Assembly (NCBI GenBank): GCA_003160215.1 | Contig: PLQW01000207.1 | Location: 1 to 39,543, forward strand | Direction: 5' to 3' | Length of the DNA stretch: 39,543 nt | Source: Acidobacteriaceae bacterium | Lineage (GTDB): Bacteria; Acidobacteriota; Terriglobia; Terriglobales; Acidobacteriaceae | In this document: positions 9,469 to 17,448 of the stretch, piece by piece | Layout: the number at the start of each line of letters is the position of its first letter | Numbering within the stretch: the first letter of the stretch is position 1 | Program-made: the position numbers and the translations under genes | The notes under the pieces: model-generated | What the model was told of the DNA's origin: nothing | Seen by the model: the letters and a program-made list of their open reading frames with translations, nothing else | Databases searched by the model: none

Positions 9469-9501
9469 AAAGTTGATCTTTAACCGTCCGCACTAACCTG
9501 C

Positions 9502-9710
9502 ATTATTCATGAACATTTGAATTGTCATCCTGAGAGAGCGCAGCGAGTCGAAGGACCCCTATAGCTGCGAGAAATCACAGTGTAGCCGCGTGGCTGAGCA
9601 CCGTGTCGGGGATTGCTGGCGACCATAGGGTTCCTTCGACTCCTCGGTCGCCATGGCGACCTCGTCCCTCAGGATGACACTCCAAGAAATTATGTCCGCT
9701 TATGAATAAT
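9502..9710. repeat. Long imperfect palindrome with GTCATCCTGAG ends, between amtB and glnB
   Basis: Outer arms ATTATTCAT (9502-9510) and ATGAATAAT (9702-9710), middle arms TGTCATCCTGAG (9523-9534) and CTCAGGATGACA (9668-9679), and inner arms around GTCGAAGGACCCCTAT and ATAGGGTTCCTTCGAC (one mismatch) are nested, giving a roughly 209-base inverted repeat. The motif resembles dispersed GTCATCCTGAG...TCGAAGGA repeats known in environmental bacteria including Acidobacteriota. As RNA it could form a large hairpin within the operon transcript and lower expression of glnB-glnD relative to amtB. Confidence 0.75.
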
Positions 9711-9715
9711 CCGGC

Positions 9716-11149
9716 TTACGGCAGAGAAACCTCCCAGTAATAGCCTTCTTCGCCGTGCTGGGTGACATCGAGCCCCTGCTCCTCATGTTCAGCGGAGACG
9801 CGCACTCCAAGGACGAAATCGACGACTCTAAGAATGATGTAGGTGCCTACGACCGCCAGCACTATCGCCATGGCAATGCCTACGACTTGATTCAACATCT
9901 GATGATAGTTGCCGTCCATCATTCCCACAGCGAGCGCATTACCCTGCCCGTCTTTGAATATCGGGTTGATAAGCTTCGTGGCGAAGACCCCGGTCAGCAG
10001 CGCGCCAACGGTCCCTCCCACGCCGTGCACGCCGAAGGCATCGAGCGAATCGTCATAACCGAGCCAAGCCTTCACTCTCGCAACCATCATGTAGCAAGTT
10101 ACCCCAGCGATCAGCCCGATAAGCATGGCTGGCATCGGCCCAACGAATCCCGCTGCCGGGGTGATGGCGACCAATCCAGCGACACAGCCGGAGATCGCTC
10201 CCAAGGCGCTGGGCTTGCCGTTGCGAATCCACTCCGCTCCCGCCCATCCGATGGCGGCAGAAGCAGCCGCGAAGTGCGTGGCCACAAATGCGGTGGTCGC
10301 CAGGCTTCCAGCGCTGAGCGCGCTGCCCGCGTTGAAGCCGAACCAGCCCACCCACAGCAAACAGGCCCCGATGAAACTGAGCACCACGCTATGAGGAGGC
10401 ATAGGCTCGGTTGGGTAACCAAGCCGACGCCCGAGGTAGGTCGCACAAATGAGCGCCGAAACTCCGGAGGTGATGTGGACCACGGTGCCCCCCGCGAAAT
10501 CGAGGGTAGGGAAGCGCCCGCCGAGGCTGGCGTTTAGCAGCCCGCCCTTGCCCCACACCATGTGAGCCATGGGCGCGTAAACGAAGAGTGACCACAGCAC
10601 CATGAACAGCACCATCGCGCTGAACTTCATCCGTTCGGCAAAGGCGCCGCTGATAAGCGCCGGAGTGATGATGGCGAACATCAACTGGTAAATCATGAAG
10701 GTCTGTTGCGGGATAGTCGTGGCGTAGTCGGCGTCCGGTTGCGCGCCGACGCCGCGCAGAAATAAGTGACTGAAGCCGCCGAGGAAGCTGTTGCCGGAGG
10801 CGAAGCACAGACTGTAGGCAACGATCCCCCACAGCACGGTGATGACCGCCATCATGGCGAAGCTCTGCATCATGGTGGAGAGCACATTTTTCTTGCGCAC
10901 CAGGCCGCCATAGAAGAGCGCCAGGCCAGGGCCGGTCATCATCAGGACCAGGGCGGAGCTCACCAGCATCCAGGCGTTGTCGGCGGAACCTTTGGCATCG
11001 GCGATCTGCTGCTGCAATTGCGCGATGCGGTCCGCTTGCGCAGCTCCGTCGTTTGGCCCTGGGGTCGCAATCGGCGCCGATTGTGCCACCAGAGTGCCTG
11101 CCAACAAAATCAACACAACGAACGGGAGCAACTTCTGAAGCAACCGCAT
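9716..11149 (-). CDS. amtB: Ammonium transporter Amt
   Basis: Trimeric inner-membrane ammonium channel. The start is the ATG at 11149, which has AGGAGT six bases upstream; an ATG 27 bases earlier overlaps this site and is less likely. The 477-residue protein begins with a signal-like segment (LLPFVVLILLAGTLVAQSAP) and a periplasmic linker with a glutamine-rich stretch (QADRIAQLQQQIADAKG), then the Amt core from about residue 55 with ALVLMMTGPGLALFYGGLVRKKNVLSTMMQS. The twin pore histidines are present in APMAHMVWGKGG and DAFGVHGVGGTVGALLTG. The cytoplasmic tail is short. It is first of the amtB-glnB-glnD run, where PII can plug the channel. No clear sigma-54 site was found upstream. Confidence 0.95.
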   Translation of the reverse strand: MRLLQKLLPFVVLILLAGTLVAQSAPIATPGPNDGAAQADRIAQLQQQIADAKGSADNAWMLVSSALVLMMTGPGLALFYGGLVRKKNVLSTMMQSFAMMAVITVLWGIVAYSLCFASGNSFLGGFSHLFLRGVGAQPDADYATTIPQQTFMIYQLMFAIITPALISGAFAERMKFSAMVLFMVLWSLFVYAPMAHMVWGKGGLLNASLGGRFPTLDFAGGTVVHITSGVSALICATYLGRRLGYPTEPMPPHSVVLSFIGACLLWVGWFGFNAGSALSAGSLATTAFVATHFAAASAAIGWAGAEWIRNGKPSALGAISGCVAGLVAITPAAGFVGPMPAMLIGLIAGVTCYMMVARVKAWLGYDDSLDAFGVHGVGGTVGALLTGVFATKLINPIFKDGQGNALAVGMMDGNYHQMLNQVVGIAMAIVLAVVGTYIILRVVDFVLGVRVSAEHEEQGLDVTQHGEEGYYWEVSLP

Positions 11150-11434
11150 TAAGGACTCCTGTTGCGGAACTGACATCGATTACGCCTGGATCGGGGTTGA
11201 CCGCGCAACAATCCACAGTTCAGGCGCCGGAAGAGCTTGGAAATGAAGAGAGTACGCCGGCGCGTGGGCGGTGGTTCTCTTCAATTTTGCTCGTGTAAGA
11301 AGTTGATACGCGGTTTCGCTGCGGATGAGAAATTCAAACTATTTATGGAGCGCATCACTTCTGCTTATGACCGCACCTGGAACGCACGGTTTTGTTGCGA
11401 CCCCCGACGGACAAGAGGAACGCGATGGGACTCG

Positions 11435-13051
11435 CTATCTCTCGTGCCAGGCGCCACTTATCGAAGGACCCTGGAACTCCCACACCTCGCACATATACTG
11501 CCGAGGTTGGCTTCCGTCCTGGTGACGCAGAAGCGCCAGGGCTCGCAGGATCGCAAGGTGGGTCGGGGAGAACGGAACGTACGGGTGCAGTGTGTGCTCG
11601 CGCCACGTCTCTGTCATCTGAGATTGGAGTTTCTCGAACATGTGCCCTGGCGAGATGTCATGGGAGCTGCGCACAAACCAGACATGCCGGATGGCGCCTG
11701 CATTGAGCTCGGCCTGTGCCGCTTCCACCGATTCGGGCGACGTCAGCCAACGTATGCGAAAGCCCTTGGGCAGATAATACTCGAGTGGAGTGCCGTCGAA
11801 ACTCAGTTCATCGATCCAGACTACGGTATCCTCGCTGCTCGAATGCAGCACGATTTCCGCAGCGATACGCTGATCGGGCACCAAGTATCCAGTATTGAGG
11901 AGGTCTCTCGCCTGGTAATAAGTCCACAGGCCCGCCAGATTCACGGTGAAGAGAATCACGCCCAGGGCTGTGCCGACGCGGTGCTTGGTCGTAACTCCGG
12001 CTGCCAGGGCGACAAGAAATAAGGGCAGCAGGAACAGCAGTCGGGCGGCCATGGCGGGATACGATACCCAGCGGGTTGCGCCGAGATAGGCGACGGTTGC
12101 GGTGAAGAGTGCCGGCCAGAGCCAGTCGCGCCGCAATCGGGCCCCGGAGACAAACAGCCACAGGCACGGCAGAGCCAGCAACGCCGTGACCGGCAGCAGC
12201 CAGATAGGGGTCGATTCGCCGAAGGTGAAGGAGTAGAACCAGTAGCCGAGCTTCAATACCTGCTCGGCCGATAGGTTGCCAGTCAGGGAGTAAACTGCGC
12301 TGCGCCGCCACTGGCCGAGCGCCCCGCTGAGGGTTACCAGCCAGGGAAGGTAGAGAACAGCCACCAGCGTATTGGGCAACAGCCAGCTTTTCCAGATCGG
12401 ACGCCCACGTCGCAGCCGCACCACCAGCAACAGATTCGCTCCCGCCCAGACGGCGATACCCGGCAGATAATGTGTATAAAGCAGCGCCCCGAGAGCAGCC
12501 ACGAATGCCGCCAGGTTCTTCCATCCGGCGGCATCTTCTGCCAACCGCAGCAGGTACCAGATCGCCACCGCGGCGAAAAATACCTGCATACTGTAAGAGC
12601 GGGCCATACGGCTATAAAGCAGCAGACAAGGCGAGAAGGTCCAGAACAAGAGAAACCAGTTGCGCAGGTCTTGAGGAGCATCGCGTAGCCAGCGCCGGTC
12701 GAGGAAGACCGTCGTCAATAGGGCAAGAAGCGCAGAGAGTGCGCGCAGCCGCACCAGCGGATCGGGGCCGATCGGAATACGGTTCCACCAATGCGCCAGC
12801 AGGAAATAGAGCGGTGGATGAATGTCCTCGCGAACAATCTGGATGATTCGCGCCGGAGTCTCGGCGGCCGTCTCTACCGTGAAGGTCTCGTCGCCCCACA
12901 TCGGCAGCAGCTTTAGATTGATGCCATACAATACGCATTGCAGGACGACGAACACCAGCAAGGTGCGCACGCGGTATCTCCGCGCCACGTCGGCAGTCGA
13001 AGAAAACCGGAGACCGTCCGGGCTGACTTTGGAAGCGAAGCGTCTTCCCAT
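11435..13051 (-). CDS. Polytopic glycosyltransferase, GT39/ArnT-PMT superfamily
   Basis: A 538-residue inner-membrane protein with many hydrophobic helices. It shows the GT-C fold hallmarks: an acidic pair in the first periplasmic loop (MWGDETF, D54-E55) and the conserved DIHPPLYFLLAHWW near residue 76. Such enzymes transfer a sugar or phosphosugar from a polyprenyl-phosphate donor to a protein, lipid or glycan on the periplasmic side. The acceptor here cannot be predicted. The start at ATG 13051 has only a weak upstream site. It is followed after 285 bases by amtB in the same direction, with no functional link apparent. No partner flippase or donor-synthase gene lies alongside. Confidence 0.85.
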   Translation of the reverse strand: MGRRFASKVSPDGLRFSSTADVARRYRVRTLLVFVVLQCVLYGINLKLLPMWGDETFTVETAAETPARIIQIVREDIHPPLYFLLAHWWNRIPIGPDPLVRLRALSALLALLTTVFLDRRWLRDAPQDLRNWFLLFWTFSPCLLLYSRMARSYSMQVFFAAVAIWYLLRLAEDAAGWKNLAAFVAALGALLYTHYLPGIAVWAGANLLLVVRLRRGRPIWKSWLLPNTLVAVLYLPWLVTLSGALGQWRRSAVYSLTGNLSAEQVLKLGYWFYSFTFGESTPIWLLPVTALLALPCLWLFVSGARLRRDWLWPALFTATVAYLGATRWVSYPAMAARLLFLLPLFLVALAAGVTTKHRVGTALGVILFTVNLAGLWTYYQARDLLNTGYLVPDQRIAAEIVLHSSSEDTVVWIDELSFDGTPLEYYLPKGFRIRWLTSPESVEAAQAELNAGAIRHVWFVRSSHDISPGHMFEKLQSQMTETWREHTLHPYVPFSPTHLAILRALALLRHQDGSQPRQYMCEVWEFQGPSISGAWHER

Positions 13052-13247
13052 CGAATGCAGGAATCTCCCGATTTATCCCCTGCCGAAGTCTTGGCGTTCC
13101 CAATCCATCGCTGGCTCCGCAGGGCACCGGAACCCTCAGAGTCTAAGGCGTGTTTACCGGCTATTGGTAAACAATACGCCAATCGATATCTAGCTTGGGT
13201 CGTCGACTCTGCTGCCGGTCCAACCCGCGCGCAGCAGTGACATCCCA

Positions 13248-13595
13248 ATGGCAATCGCGGTATCTTATCTGAGCATGCCACCACGAAAGCTTGTGCAGAT
13301 CGCCGACACTCCCAACCTGCCTACCATCAAGGATTATTTCGGCATGATGGCCGAAGAGCAGGCAGAAGACATTCGCAGGCTGAAGCAAGAGGCTACCGGA
13401 AAGAACTCGGGGCAGCCGGAGAAACAGCCCGCCGACGAAGCGGCACCAGATCCGTGGCTATTGCATCCCATACGCCCCGCCAAGGGTGGGGCAAAGCGCG
13501 GCGCAAAGGGCACTACAAGATCGGCGACCAAGAAGGCTCCCAAGAAAACGGCAAAAAAAGCCACCAAGAAGGTATCGAAGAAAGCGCGTCGGTAG
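13248..13595 (+). CDS. Small protein with lysine/alanine-rich histone-like tail
   Basis: A 115-residue protein (or 106 from the ATG at 13275; neither start has a good ribosome binding site). Residues 1-60 are mildly acidic and helical (KDYFGMMAEEQAEDIRRLKQEA). From about residue 78 the chain becomes a strongly basic low-complexity tail of KGG, TKKAPKKTAKK and KKVSKKARR repeats, like histone H1 tails or bacterial HU-tail and AlgP-type sequences. This suggests nucleic-acid or polyphosphate binding, but no folded domain is recognised. It is followed after about 105 bases by the CorC-type gene. Function unknown. Confidence 0.6.
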   Translation: MAIAVSYLSMPPRKLVQIADTPNLPTIKDYFGMMAEEQAEDIRRLKQEATGKNSGQPEKQPADEAAPDPWLLHPIRPAKGGAKRGAKGTTRSATKKAPKKTAKKATKKVSKKARR

Positions 13596-13701
13596 CTCTT
13601 CTCCGCAAGCAAGATTGCCCGTTGTGAGCGCTAGCGCCAGCTTTTCTTCCGGCGCTTGCGAGCCGCTCCCGCCTTCCCGCCGATGGTAAGATTTCAGCTT
13701 C

Positions 13702-15084
13702 ATGGTTACTTTCGTTGTGCTCCGCATCGTGGTGGTGGTGTTGCTGGTCGCGGCAAACGCCTTCTTCGTGGCCGCCGAATTCGCTCTGGTGAACGTGCGC
13801 GAGACGCGACTGCAACAAATGATATCGGCGCACCGGCTAGGCGCGCGCACTGTCCAGAAGCTTCATCAGAAGCTCGACCATGTCCTCAACACCGTGCAGT
13901 TCGGCGTCACGGTGGCCAGTCTGGCCTTGGGCTGGATCGGCGAGGCCTCGATGGCCCGCATTTTGGAACCGCTGTTCCTTCCGTTGCCCCACTCCCGGCT
14001 CTACGCGCACGGTGTCTCCGTCGTGGTTGCCTTCGCGTTGATCACCTATCTGGTTGTCATCCTCGGTGAGGTGGTTCCCAAGACGATTGCCTTGCAGCGT
14101 ACGGAGCGGGTGGCGCTGGCGGTTGCCGGACCGATGGATTTCTTCATGACCGTTGCCGCGCCGTTTCTCGCTTTCATGACCGCGTCCACCCGGATCGCCT
14201 TGAAAGCCTTCGGCATGCGACAGGTGCGCGAAGGCGGCGTGCACTCGTCCGAGGAGTTGAAGCTGATGGTTTCCGCCAGCCGCCGGCTGGGAATGCTGGC
14301 GCCCACGCAGGAGGAGCTGATCCATCGCGCGCTGGAGCTGGAGAACATTTCGGTGCGCGAAATCATGGTGCCGCGCCGCGACATTTTTTCCTTGCCCGGT
14401 GACATTTCGCTGGAAGAGGCGTTGCAGCGCGTGGTGGACGAGCAACACTCACGCGTGCCGGTTTACGATGCGCAGCGCGGCCCCGAGCACATCATCGGGG
14501 TGTTGTATGCCAAGGACCTGATGCGCTGGTTGCGCTACCGGGTGAATCGCACCGCGTCCGGCAGACCAGTCACCCGGCCCAGTGGCCTGCAAGTGCGCCA
14601 CATCATGCGCGAGGTGCTGGTGGTGCCCGAAACCAAGCCGCTTGCCGATCTGCTGATCGAGTTCAAGATTCGCAAGCGGCACCTGGCAGTGGTAGTGGAC
14701 GAGTTCGGCTCGACTGCGGGCCTGGTGACGGTGGAAGATGTGCTGGAACAACTGGTGGGCGAAATCGAGGATGAGTTCGATATCACCGAGCCCCGGCTTG
14801 CGCCGGGCGCTGCCTCGATGGCCCTCGATGGCTCGGTCAACATTCGCGATCTGGAATCGCAGTATCAAATTGCGTTGCCGCGCGACGAAGGCTTCGAAAC
14901 GCTTGCCGGCTTCATGCTGGCGCAACTGCAGAAGATTCCCGAGGTGGGCGACAGCTTTGAATACCAGGGCCGCCGCTACACCGTTGCGGCCATGGACGGA
15001 CTGCGCGTGGTCAGCGTGAACATCGAAGGGACGCAACCGCAGTCCCAGGTACAATCGTCCCCGGCAACGCCCTTGGCCCACTAA
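13702..15084 (+). CDS. CNNM/CorC-HlyC family membrane protein (DUF21 plus CBS pair)
   Basis: A 460-residue inner-membrane protein with an N-terminal DUF21 transmembrane domain (helices within residues 1-160, motif NAFFVAAEFALVNVRETRL), two CBS repeats (from about residue 205, starting at IMVPRRDIFSLPGD, and from about 275, with VVDEFGSTAGLVTVEDVLEQLVGEIEDEFD), and a CorC_HlyC C-terminal domain (about residues 355-440). Proteins of this build act in magnesium/cobalt export and are often mislabelled as hemolysins. The ion transported cannot be read from sequence. The stop codon overlaps the start of the next gene (TAATG), so the two are probably translated together. Confidence 0.92.
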   Translation: MVTFVVLRIVVVVLLVAANAFFVAAEFALVNVRETRLQQMISAHRLGARTVQKLHQKLDHVLNTVQFGVTVASLALGWIGEASMARILEPLFLPLPHSRLYAHGVSVVVAFALITYLVVILGEVVPKTIALQRTERVALAVAGPMDFFMTVAAPFLAFMTASTRIALKAFGMRQVREGGVHSSEELKLMVSASRRLGMLAPTQEELIHRALELENISVREIMVPRRDIFSLPGDISLEEALQRVVDEQHSRVPVYDAQRGPEHIIGVLYAKDLMRWLRYRVNRTASGRPVTRPSGLQVRHIMREVLVVPETKPLADLLIEFKIRKRHLAVVVDEFGSTAGLVTVEDVLEQLVGEIEDEFDITEPRLAPGAASMALDGSVNIRDLESQYQIALPRDEGFETLAGFMLAQLQKIPEVGDSFEYQGRRYTVAAMDGLRVVSVNIEGTQPQSQVQSSPATPLAH

Positions 15085-15998
15085 TGCGCTACCTGCTCAC
15101 GCGATCGCTGTACATGCTGCCCGTGATCTGGCTGGTAGTGTCGGTGGTCTTCCTGCTGATTCACCTGGTGCCGGGCGATCCCATCCAGCAGATGCTGGGC
15201 GAAGGAGCGATAGCCACTGACATCGCCGCGGCGCGTCATGCCTACGGGCTGGATGTTCCGCTGGGGCAACAGTACGTGAACTATTGGCGCGGCCTGGTGC
15301 ACGGCGACATGGGACGCTCGCTGCGCCTCAATCAGAATGTCGGCCACGTGATCGCACAGGCCTATCCCGCCACTATGGAACTTACCCTCGCGGCATTGCT
15401 GGTCGCGCTCGCCCTGGCGATTCCCGCCGGTGTACGTTCGGCGTTGCGTCGCAATCGTTGGGACGACCGCGCGCTCAGCTTCGTCTCCCTGCTGGGATTG
15501 TCATTCCCGAACTTCGCCCTCGGGCCGATCCTCATTCTGTTTTTCGCCATTGAATTGGGCTGGCTGCCGGTGTCGGGCTCGGGCTCGCTGGCTCACTTGG
15601 TGCTTCCCGCGATCACGATGGGAGGAGCACTGGCGGCCATTCTTACGCGGATGATACGCACCTCCATGCTGGAAGAGTTGGGACAGGATTACATCCGCAC
15701 CGCGCGCGCTAAGGGTTTGTCCGAACGCACCGTGGTTTATCGGCACGCACTGCGCAATGCCATGGTCCCGATTCTCACCGTCGTCGGCTTGCAATTTGGG
15801 ACGCTGCTTGCCGGAGCCATTGTCACGGAGACGATCTTCTCGTGGCCTGGCATTGGGCGGCTCACCATACAGGCCATCTCCAACCGCGACTATTACCTGG
15901 TGCAAGGCTGCATTCTGATGATCGGGCTGACCTATGTGCTGGTGAACTTCATCACCGATCTGCTGTATTCGGCGTTTAACCCGAGGATTCGGCAGTAG
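15084..15998 (+). CDS. ABC transporter permease, DppB/OppB type, orphan
   Basis: A 304-residue inner-membrane permease. It has the N-terminal segment MRYLLTRSLYMLPVIWLVV and LVPGDPI typical of DppB/NikB, and the cytoplasmic EAA-type loop DYIRTARAKGLSERTVVYRHALRNAMVP that contacts the ATPase. It ends with the usual final helix and SAFNPRIRQ. The family imports peptides, nickel or related solutes, always with a second permease, two ATPases and a binding protein. None of these is next to it here: the gene overlaps a CorC-type gene upstream by one base and is followed by toxin-antitoxin genes. The partners must be elsewhere, or the system has been split by insertion of the island downstream. Confidence 0.9.
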   Translation: MRYLLTRSLYMLPVIWLVVSVVFLLIHLVPGDPIQQMLGEGAIATDIAAARHAYGLDVPLGQQYVNYWRGLVHGDMGRSLRLNQNVGHVIAQAYPATMELTLAALLVALALAIPAGVRSALRRNRWDDRALSFVSLLGLSFPNFALGPILILFFAIELGWLPVSGSGSLAHLVLPAITMGGALAAILTRMIRTSMLEELGQDYIRTARAKGLSERTVVYRHALRNAMVPILTVVGLQFGTLLAGAIVTETIFSWPGIGRLTIQAISNRDYYLVQGCILMIGLTYVLVNFITDLLYSAFNPRIRQ

Positions 15999-16042
15999 CG
16001 GAGGCGCCACCAGACTCAGACCAGCTCAGCGCTATAGCAGTT

Positions 16043-16291
16043 TCATATCTGGTGTATAGGCGATGGGTGGAGCACGCCTTTCAGGCGTGCAAAGGCTTCC
16101 TCACCATTGATGGGCTTCACCCTGCCGCTTTTCAGGTCGTCATAGCGGCGGTTGAGCATCTCCCGCGCTTGGAGCACTTCGTCAAAGTACCCCGCCATTG
16201 CGTCCTCAACCAGGTCGTCAGTCCCGCGTCCCCTCTGCGTGGACAGGTCTTTGAGTTTCTTTTCCGTCTCGGGGGTGAAGTGTACTTCCAT
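16043..16291 (-). CDS. Antitoxin-like protein, module A, toxin missing
   Basis: An 82-residue protein starting at ATG 16291, within the same leader sequence as the two antitoxins at 17033 and 17672 (MEVHFTPE). After residue 8 it diverges: KKLKDLSTQRGRGTDDLVEDAMAGYFDEV, then LNRRYDDLKSGRVKPINGEEAFARLK, a C-terminal pattern typical of small antitoxins paired with ParE/RelE toxins. No toxin follows: the gene ends 45 bases before the stop of the opposite-strand permease. Its last codons (ARLKGVLH) lie within a perfect hairpin repeat at 16071-16090, so the original tail and toxin may have been lost by recombination there. Confidence 0.65.
   Translation of the reverse strand: MEVHFTPETEKKLKDLSTQRGRGTDDLVEDAMAGYFDEVLQAREMLNRRYDDLKSGRVKPINGEEAFARLKGVLHPSPIHQI
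16071..16090. repeat. Short perfect hairpin repeat in the 3-prime end of antitoxin A
   Basis: GCACGCCT, a three-base loop TTC, and AGGCGTGC form an 8-bp perfect stem. The pattern (GAGC-stem, TTCA, stem) is the same as that of GCCAGCC-TTCA-GGCTGGC at 21574-21591, suggesting one family of small dispersed palindromes. It could act as a terminator-like structure for the island transcripts, although no T-run follows. Confidence 0.55.
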
Positions 16292-16379
16292 GGCCTTCAG
16301 GGTACGGGAAAACCCTCGCCTGCGGCAAATGCAGGATGGACCCCTTATGAAACGCGGCACTTTGGGAATGCAGCAGGGA

Positions 16380-16813
16380 TTACGGCGTCAAAACCTGGAG
16401 TTCGGAAAAAGCCCAAAAGTCGTCAGTGTTGAAAGTATAAATTCGCTGGATGCCATTGACTTTCATGGTGGCGACAATCTGCAAATCGAATATGTCTCCG
16501 CCGGTCACAGGGCGACGACGCAGCAAGCCAAGCAACTCTTCGACCGCGTGGACCGGGACGGGCAGCACCTGAAGAAAAGCAAGCAGCCCGGAAAGCGCGG
16601 TCAGTGCGTCAGCGGGAGAACGCGGCTTTGGAACGCGTCGCGCATTGGTAACAATGGAATAAACTCGCAGAGTATTTGCGAGGTCACATAAAGAGTTACG
16701 GACGTGTCACGTGCAGCTTCAAGCAAGGCGCGTGACGCTCCATGTTGTGGCGCGTCGGCGTCCATTGCATAGACCAGAACATTCTCATCAATGATTCCCG
16801 GCTCAACGGACAT
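16380..16813 (-). pseudogene. PIN-domain toxin (VapC-like), single frameshift
   Basis: Reading starts at ATG 16813, overlapping the end of antitoxin B by 11 bases. The N-terminal part MSVEPGIIDENVLVYAMDAD gives the first PIN acidic residue, and TLYVTSQILCEF the second region. At the AAA run near 16661-16663 the frame breaks. Shifting by one base restores a continuous PIN C-terminal half: YSIVTNARRVPKPRSPADAL, then GGDIFDLQIVATM with conserved acidic residues, and TFNTDDF. The simplest explanation is loss of one T in GAGTTT(T)ATTCC. PIN proteins are Mg-dependent RNases, often tRNA or rRNA cutters. As written the toxin would stop early (at 16601) and be inactive, unless the shift is a sequencing error or slippage. 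Confidence 0.75.
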
Positions 16814-17033
16814 CGTCGTAGATGTCCCGCCGGTGCAGAGCACCTACACCGCCGAGATGCCAGACGGGCAGCTCAGGATTGGGACGGGTGGCCTGAAGGA
16901 AGGCATGGAAGCCAGCCTCTTCCTCAAGCAAACGCAAGACGGCATCCTTCACTAATCGCTCGGGGACGGTCCCGGCTTGAGTGGCCTTTTGCGCAAGCTG
17001 CGCTTCCTGCTCAGGTGTGAAATGTACTTCCAT
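16803..17033 (-). CDS. Antitoxin, module B (partner of the PIN toxin)
   Basis: A 76-residue protein starting at ATG 17033. Residues 1-28 (MEVHFTPEQEAQLAQKATQA and following GTVPERLV) are identical to antitoxin C, apart from nucleotide changes. The rest differs: KDAVLRLLEEEAGFHAFLQATRPNPELPVWHLGGVGALHRRDIYDDVR. The first part is probably the ribbon-helix-helix-like DNA-binding and dimer region, and the second the toxin-binding tail. Its stop overlaps the PIN toxin start, the usual arrangement of a translationally coupled antitoxin-toxin pair. The upstream 60 bases are shared with module C and probably contain the promoter and operator. With the toxin broken, the antitoxin may persist as a cross-regulator. 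Confidence 0.75.
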   Translation of the reverse strand: MEVHFTPEQEAQLAQKATQAGTVPERLVKDAVLRLLEEEAGFHAFLQATRPNPELPVWHLGGVGALHRRDIYDDVR

Positions 17034-17122
17034 GACCTTCAGGGTACGGGAAAATCCTCTGTGTGACAACGGCGTTCAATGCCATCCGGGATTTGAGACT
17101 GAATTGTGAAATGCGCAAGCCC
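16952..17122. repeat. Duplicated antitoxin 5-prime region, copy B
   Basis: About 165 bases covering the first 28 antitoxin codons, the leader and upstream DNA are nearly identical to 17592-17757. The identity includes the leader GGGTACGGGAAAA, the stretch TGTGACAACGGCGTTCAA and, further upstream, TGAGACTGAATTGTGAAA. The third module at about 16280-16320 shares only the start and leader part. The repeat probably mediates recombination between modules. Confidence 0.7.
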
Positions 17123-17172
17123 GCTGTTTACGAGCCTTTGTTTCAGGTCCTATCCACCGTGAAACGCAAAGA

Positions 17173-17448
17173 TCAGCGCCAGTCCTGCGCTCCGTGATAG
17201 ATGTGCAGGATTTCGACGGCTTCAGCTTTCACCGCGTAGACCACAACGTAGGGGAGCGGCGTAATCGCAAGTTCTCTTGTGCCGCTGCGGTGGCCGGGTC
17301 TGCCCCGGTTAGGTGAGGTTTTCAGGGAACGGATACGCTGGTAGATTGTCCGAACGGTCGGCTCTGCGAAACGCGGGTAGTTCTGTTGCAGATAGTTCTT
17401 GATGTGCTGTAAGTCGTCGGCAGCGGGGACAGTCCAACGGATGCGCAT
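17173..17448 (-). CDS. ParE/RelE-family toxin, module C
   Basis: A 91-residue type II toxin. It has the family N-terminal pattern IRWTVPAADDLQHIKNYLQQN, a central basic stretch NRGRPGHRSGTRELAI, and the C-terminal strand pattern PYVVVYAVKAEAVEILHIYHGAQDW. The last is characteristic of ParE/RelE proteins, in which the HxxxxW end (here HGAQDW) is common. ParE-type members poison DNA gyrase; RelE-type members cut mRNA on ribosomes. The sequence is closer to the ParE style, but the target is not certain. Its ATG overlaps the antitoxin stop by one base (TGATG), so it is translationally coupled. The reading frame is intact, unlike the toxin of module B. Confidence 0.88.
   Translation of the reverse strand: MRIRWTVPAADDLQHIKNYLQQNYPRFAEPTVRTIYQRIRSLKTSPNRGRPGHRSGTRELAITPLPYVVVYAVKAEAVEILHIYHGAQDWR

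Noticed and set aside
11150..11434. Sigma-54/NtrC promoter upstream of amtB
   Set aside because: No TGGCAC-N5-TTGCA-like pair could be found in the gap between the glycosyltransferase stop and the amtB start.
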